The position numbers and the translations under genes were made by a program. A stretch of 64,000 nucleotides of DNA. It comes from Pseudomonas viridiflava (GTDB lineage: Bacteria; Pseudomonadota; Gammaproteobacteria; Pseudomonadales; Pseudomonadaceae). Shown here one piece after another: positions 62,492-64,000 of this stretch; position 1 is the stretch's first letter; every line of letters begins with the position of its first letter. The stretch spans positions 49,939 through 113,938 of the forward strand of contig NZ_LKEH01000016.1 of NCBI RefSeq assembly GCF_001642795.1. The letters run 5' to 3'. Under the pieces are notes generated by a model, which saw nothing but the letters and a program-made list of their open reading frames with translations, ran no database searches and had not been told where the DNA came from.

Positions 62492-63856
62492 ATGTCAGCC
62501 TTCTTTGCCGAGCGTGCGTTACTCCCTGACGGCTGGGCCAGCGATGTGCGTCTGGAGGTCAGCCCCGAGGGAATGTTGACGCGGATTCAGGTCAATGCCG
62601 ATCGGCAGGGCGCGGAAGTGGTCAGCGGTCCGTTGCTGCCCGGCATGCCGAACCTGCACTCGCACGCTTTCCAGCGCGCCATGGCCGGGCTCGCGGAAGT
62701 GGCGGGCAACCCGAATGACAGCTTCTGGACCTGGCGCGACCTCATGTACCGTCTGGTCGGGCGTATCACGCCTCAGCAACTGGGTGTCATTGCCCGCCAG
62801 CTGTACATCGAGATGCTCAAGGGCGGCTATACCTCGGTCGCTGAGTTTCATTACGTGCATCAGGACCTGACCGGCAAGCCTTACGCCGATCCCGCCGAGC
62901 TGGCGGTACAGATCAGCCAGGCGGCGAGTTCGGTCGGTATCGGTCTGACGCTGTTGCCGGTGCTCTACAGCCATTCAGGTTTTGGCGGGCAGGCACCTAA
63001 CGAAGGCCAGCGCCGATTTATCCACAGCACCGAGAGTTATCTGGACCTGCAGGCACGTCTGCAGCCGATTCTGGCAAATCAGTCGGCGCAACGACTGGGC
63101 CTGTGCTTTCACTCGTTACGCGCCGTCACGCCGGAGCAGATCAGCGCAGTGCTGGCCGCCAGTGACCCGCATTGCCCGGTGCATATCCACATTGCCGAGC
63201 AGCAGAAGGAAGTCGCCGACTGCCTGAGCTGGAGCGGTCGGCGACCCTTGCAGTGGTTGTATGAAAACACGCCTGTGGATAACCGCTGGTGTCTGGTGCA
63301 TGCGACCCACGCCGAGCCTGATGAAGTGGCGCTCATGGCGAACAGCGGTGCGGTGGCCGGTTTGTGCCTGACCACCGAGGCGAATCTGGGCGACGGCATT
63401 TTCCCCGCTGTGGATTACATCGCTCAGGGCGGGCGCTGGGGCATCGGCTCGGACAGCCATGTGTCGCTCAGCGTGGTCGAAGAACTGCGCTGGCTGGAGT
63501 ACGGTCAGCGACTGCGTGATCAGCGCCGCAACCGGTTGTATCGCAGCGATCAGCCGATGGTCGGTCGAACCCTGATGGACGCCGCGCTCGCGGGCGGTGC
63601 GCAGGCGCTGGGTCAGGAGATCGGTGCGCTTGAAGTTGGCAAACGTGCCGACTGGCTGGTGCTGAACGGTAAAGACCCGTACATCGCGACCGCGACTAGC
63701 GACGCCATTCTGAACCGCTGGTTATTCGCGGGCGGTGATCGTCAGATTCGCGACGTGGCCGTCGCCGGACGCTGGGTGATTCGTGAGGGCCGGCATGCTG
63801 ATGAAGAGCAGAGCGCGCGGGAGTTTGCGCAGGTATTGAAAGCGTTGCTGGGCTAA
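62492..63856 (+). CDS. hutF: Formimidoylglutamate deiminase
   Basis: A 454-residue amidohydrolase that removes ammonia from N-formimino-L-glutamate, giving N-formylglutamate for HutG. Metal ligands: His-x-His in NLHSHAFQRAMAG, later HIHIAEQQKEVADC, LVHATHAEPDE and Asp in GIGSDSHVSLS. The ATG at 62492 is preferred because GGGG lies 10 bases upstream and the family begins MSAFFAERALLP; an ATG at 62483 is also in frame. It is divergent from hutC and ends just before a repeat cluster. Confidence 0.95.
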   Translation: MSAFFAERALLPDGWASDVRLEVSPEGMLTRIQVNADRQGAEVVSGPLLPGMPNLHSHAFQRAMAGLAEVAGNPNDSFWTWRDLMYRLVGRITPQQLGVIARQLYIEMLKGGYTSVAEFHYVHQDLTGKPYADPAELAVQISQAASSVGIGLTLLPVLYSHSGFGGQAPNEGQRRFIHSTESYLDLQARLQPILANQSAQRLGLCFHSLRAVTPEQISAVLAASDPHCPVHIHIAEQQKEVADCLSWSGRRPLQWLYENTPVDNRWCLVHATHAEPDEVALMANSGAVAGLCLTTEANLGDGIFPAVDYIAQGGRWGIGSDSHVSLSVVEELRWLEYGQRLRDQRRNRLYRSDQPMVGRTLMDAALAGGAQALGQEIGALEVGKRADWLVLNGKDPYIATATSDAILNRWLFAGGDRQIRDVAVAGRWVIREGRHADEEQSAREFAQVLKALLG

Positions 63857-63889
63857 CCAATGAAGCCTTTAATCGACGCAAGTCTCGTG

Positions 63890-63966
63890 GGAGGCCCCAC
63901 CACGTCTTCGACGTGACGCTGTCGCGCATCAAACACCGGACCGTGGGAGGCGGCTTGCCGGCGATG
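63890..63966 (+). repeat. Composite repeat with REP end, partner of 42387-42451
   Basis: CCACCACGTCTTCGACGT, CGCTGTCGCGCA, ACACCGGA and the REP core GTGGGAGGCGGCTTGCCGGC appear in the same order and spacing as at 42387-42451, with a few substitutions. It starts within 40 bp of the hutF stop codon and runs to near the window end. Confidence 0.7.
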
Positions 63967-64000
63967 AACGATGACGCGATTTTCCTGACATACCGCGTCG

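Overview
The window is a piece of a high-GC gammaproteobacterial chromosome that reads as Pseudomonas, most likely the P. syringae group. The evidence is the full two-deiminase hut regulon with HutC, HutD and HutF, a potFGHI polyamine transporter, a gabD-gabT pair, a CadR-CadA pair, Pseudomonas-type REP sequences, and short dispersed hairpin repeats of a kind I associate with P. syringae. This was judged from sequence alone, with no database search.

Layout. 1-3641: end of a polyamine-binding protein and the rest of its ABC transporter (potFGHI). 3642-9806: an Ntn-hydrolase acylase related to acyl-homoserine-lactone acylases, a serine hydrolase, and small envelope or oxygenase genes. 10015-20623: one long minus-strand block, tonB-exbB-exbD-TonB-dependent receptor-yejA-yejB-yejE-yejF, which together would carry a peptide-like ligand from outside the cell to the cytoplasm. 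20624-37036: an accessory stretch with many small single genes (cysteine desulfurase with an Lrp-type regulator, HAD phosphatase, papain-like peptidase, a cysteine-rich six-repeat exported protein, cupin, two SDRs, methyltransferase, Sel1-repeat protein, LysR regulator, an orphan HsdR-N nuclease-like protein), long intergenic gaps and lower GC. 37437-37513: tRNA-Arg(CCG). 37857-40769: GABA catabolism (gabD, gabT). 40930-46108: an HDOD protein with a degenerate receiver domain, a small SpoT-like HD protein, and the divergent cadR/cadA metal-resistance pair. 46165-63856: histidine utilisation, split by an ECF sigma/anti-sigma/DUF3455 module and nhaA.

The hut genes encode import (HutT, HutXWV) and the five-step route histidine > urocanate (HutH) > imidazolone propionate (HutU) > formiminoglutamate (HutI) > formylglutamate (HutF) > glutamate + formate (HutG). 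HutC (GntR) is the repressor. Two matching 14-bp dyads, one at the expected start site of a sigma54-type promoter before hutU and one overlapping the -10 of a sigma70-type promoter before hutF, are very likely its operators.

Most interesting points: the first of the two HutH paralogues keeps full length but has Ser-Val-Gly where the Ala-Ser-Gly that forms the MIO cofactor should be; the tonB-to-yejF block looks like a self-contained uptake system; the six-repeat Cys protein has an alternating two-unit superperiod; and the intergenic regions hold at least three families of short mobile-looking repeats, including modular hairpins built on a common core.
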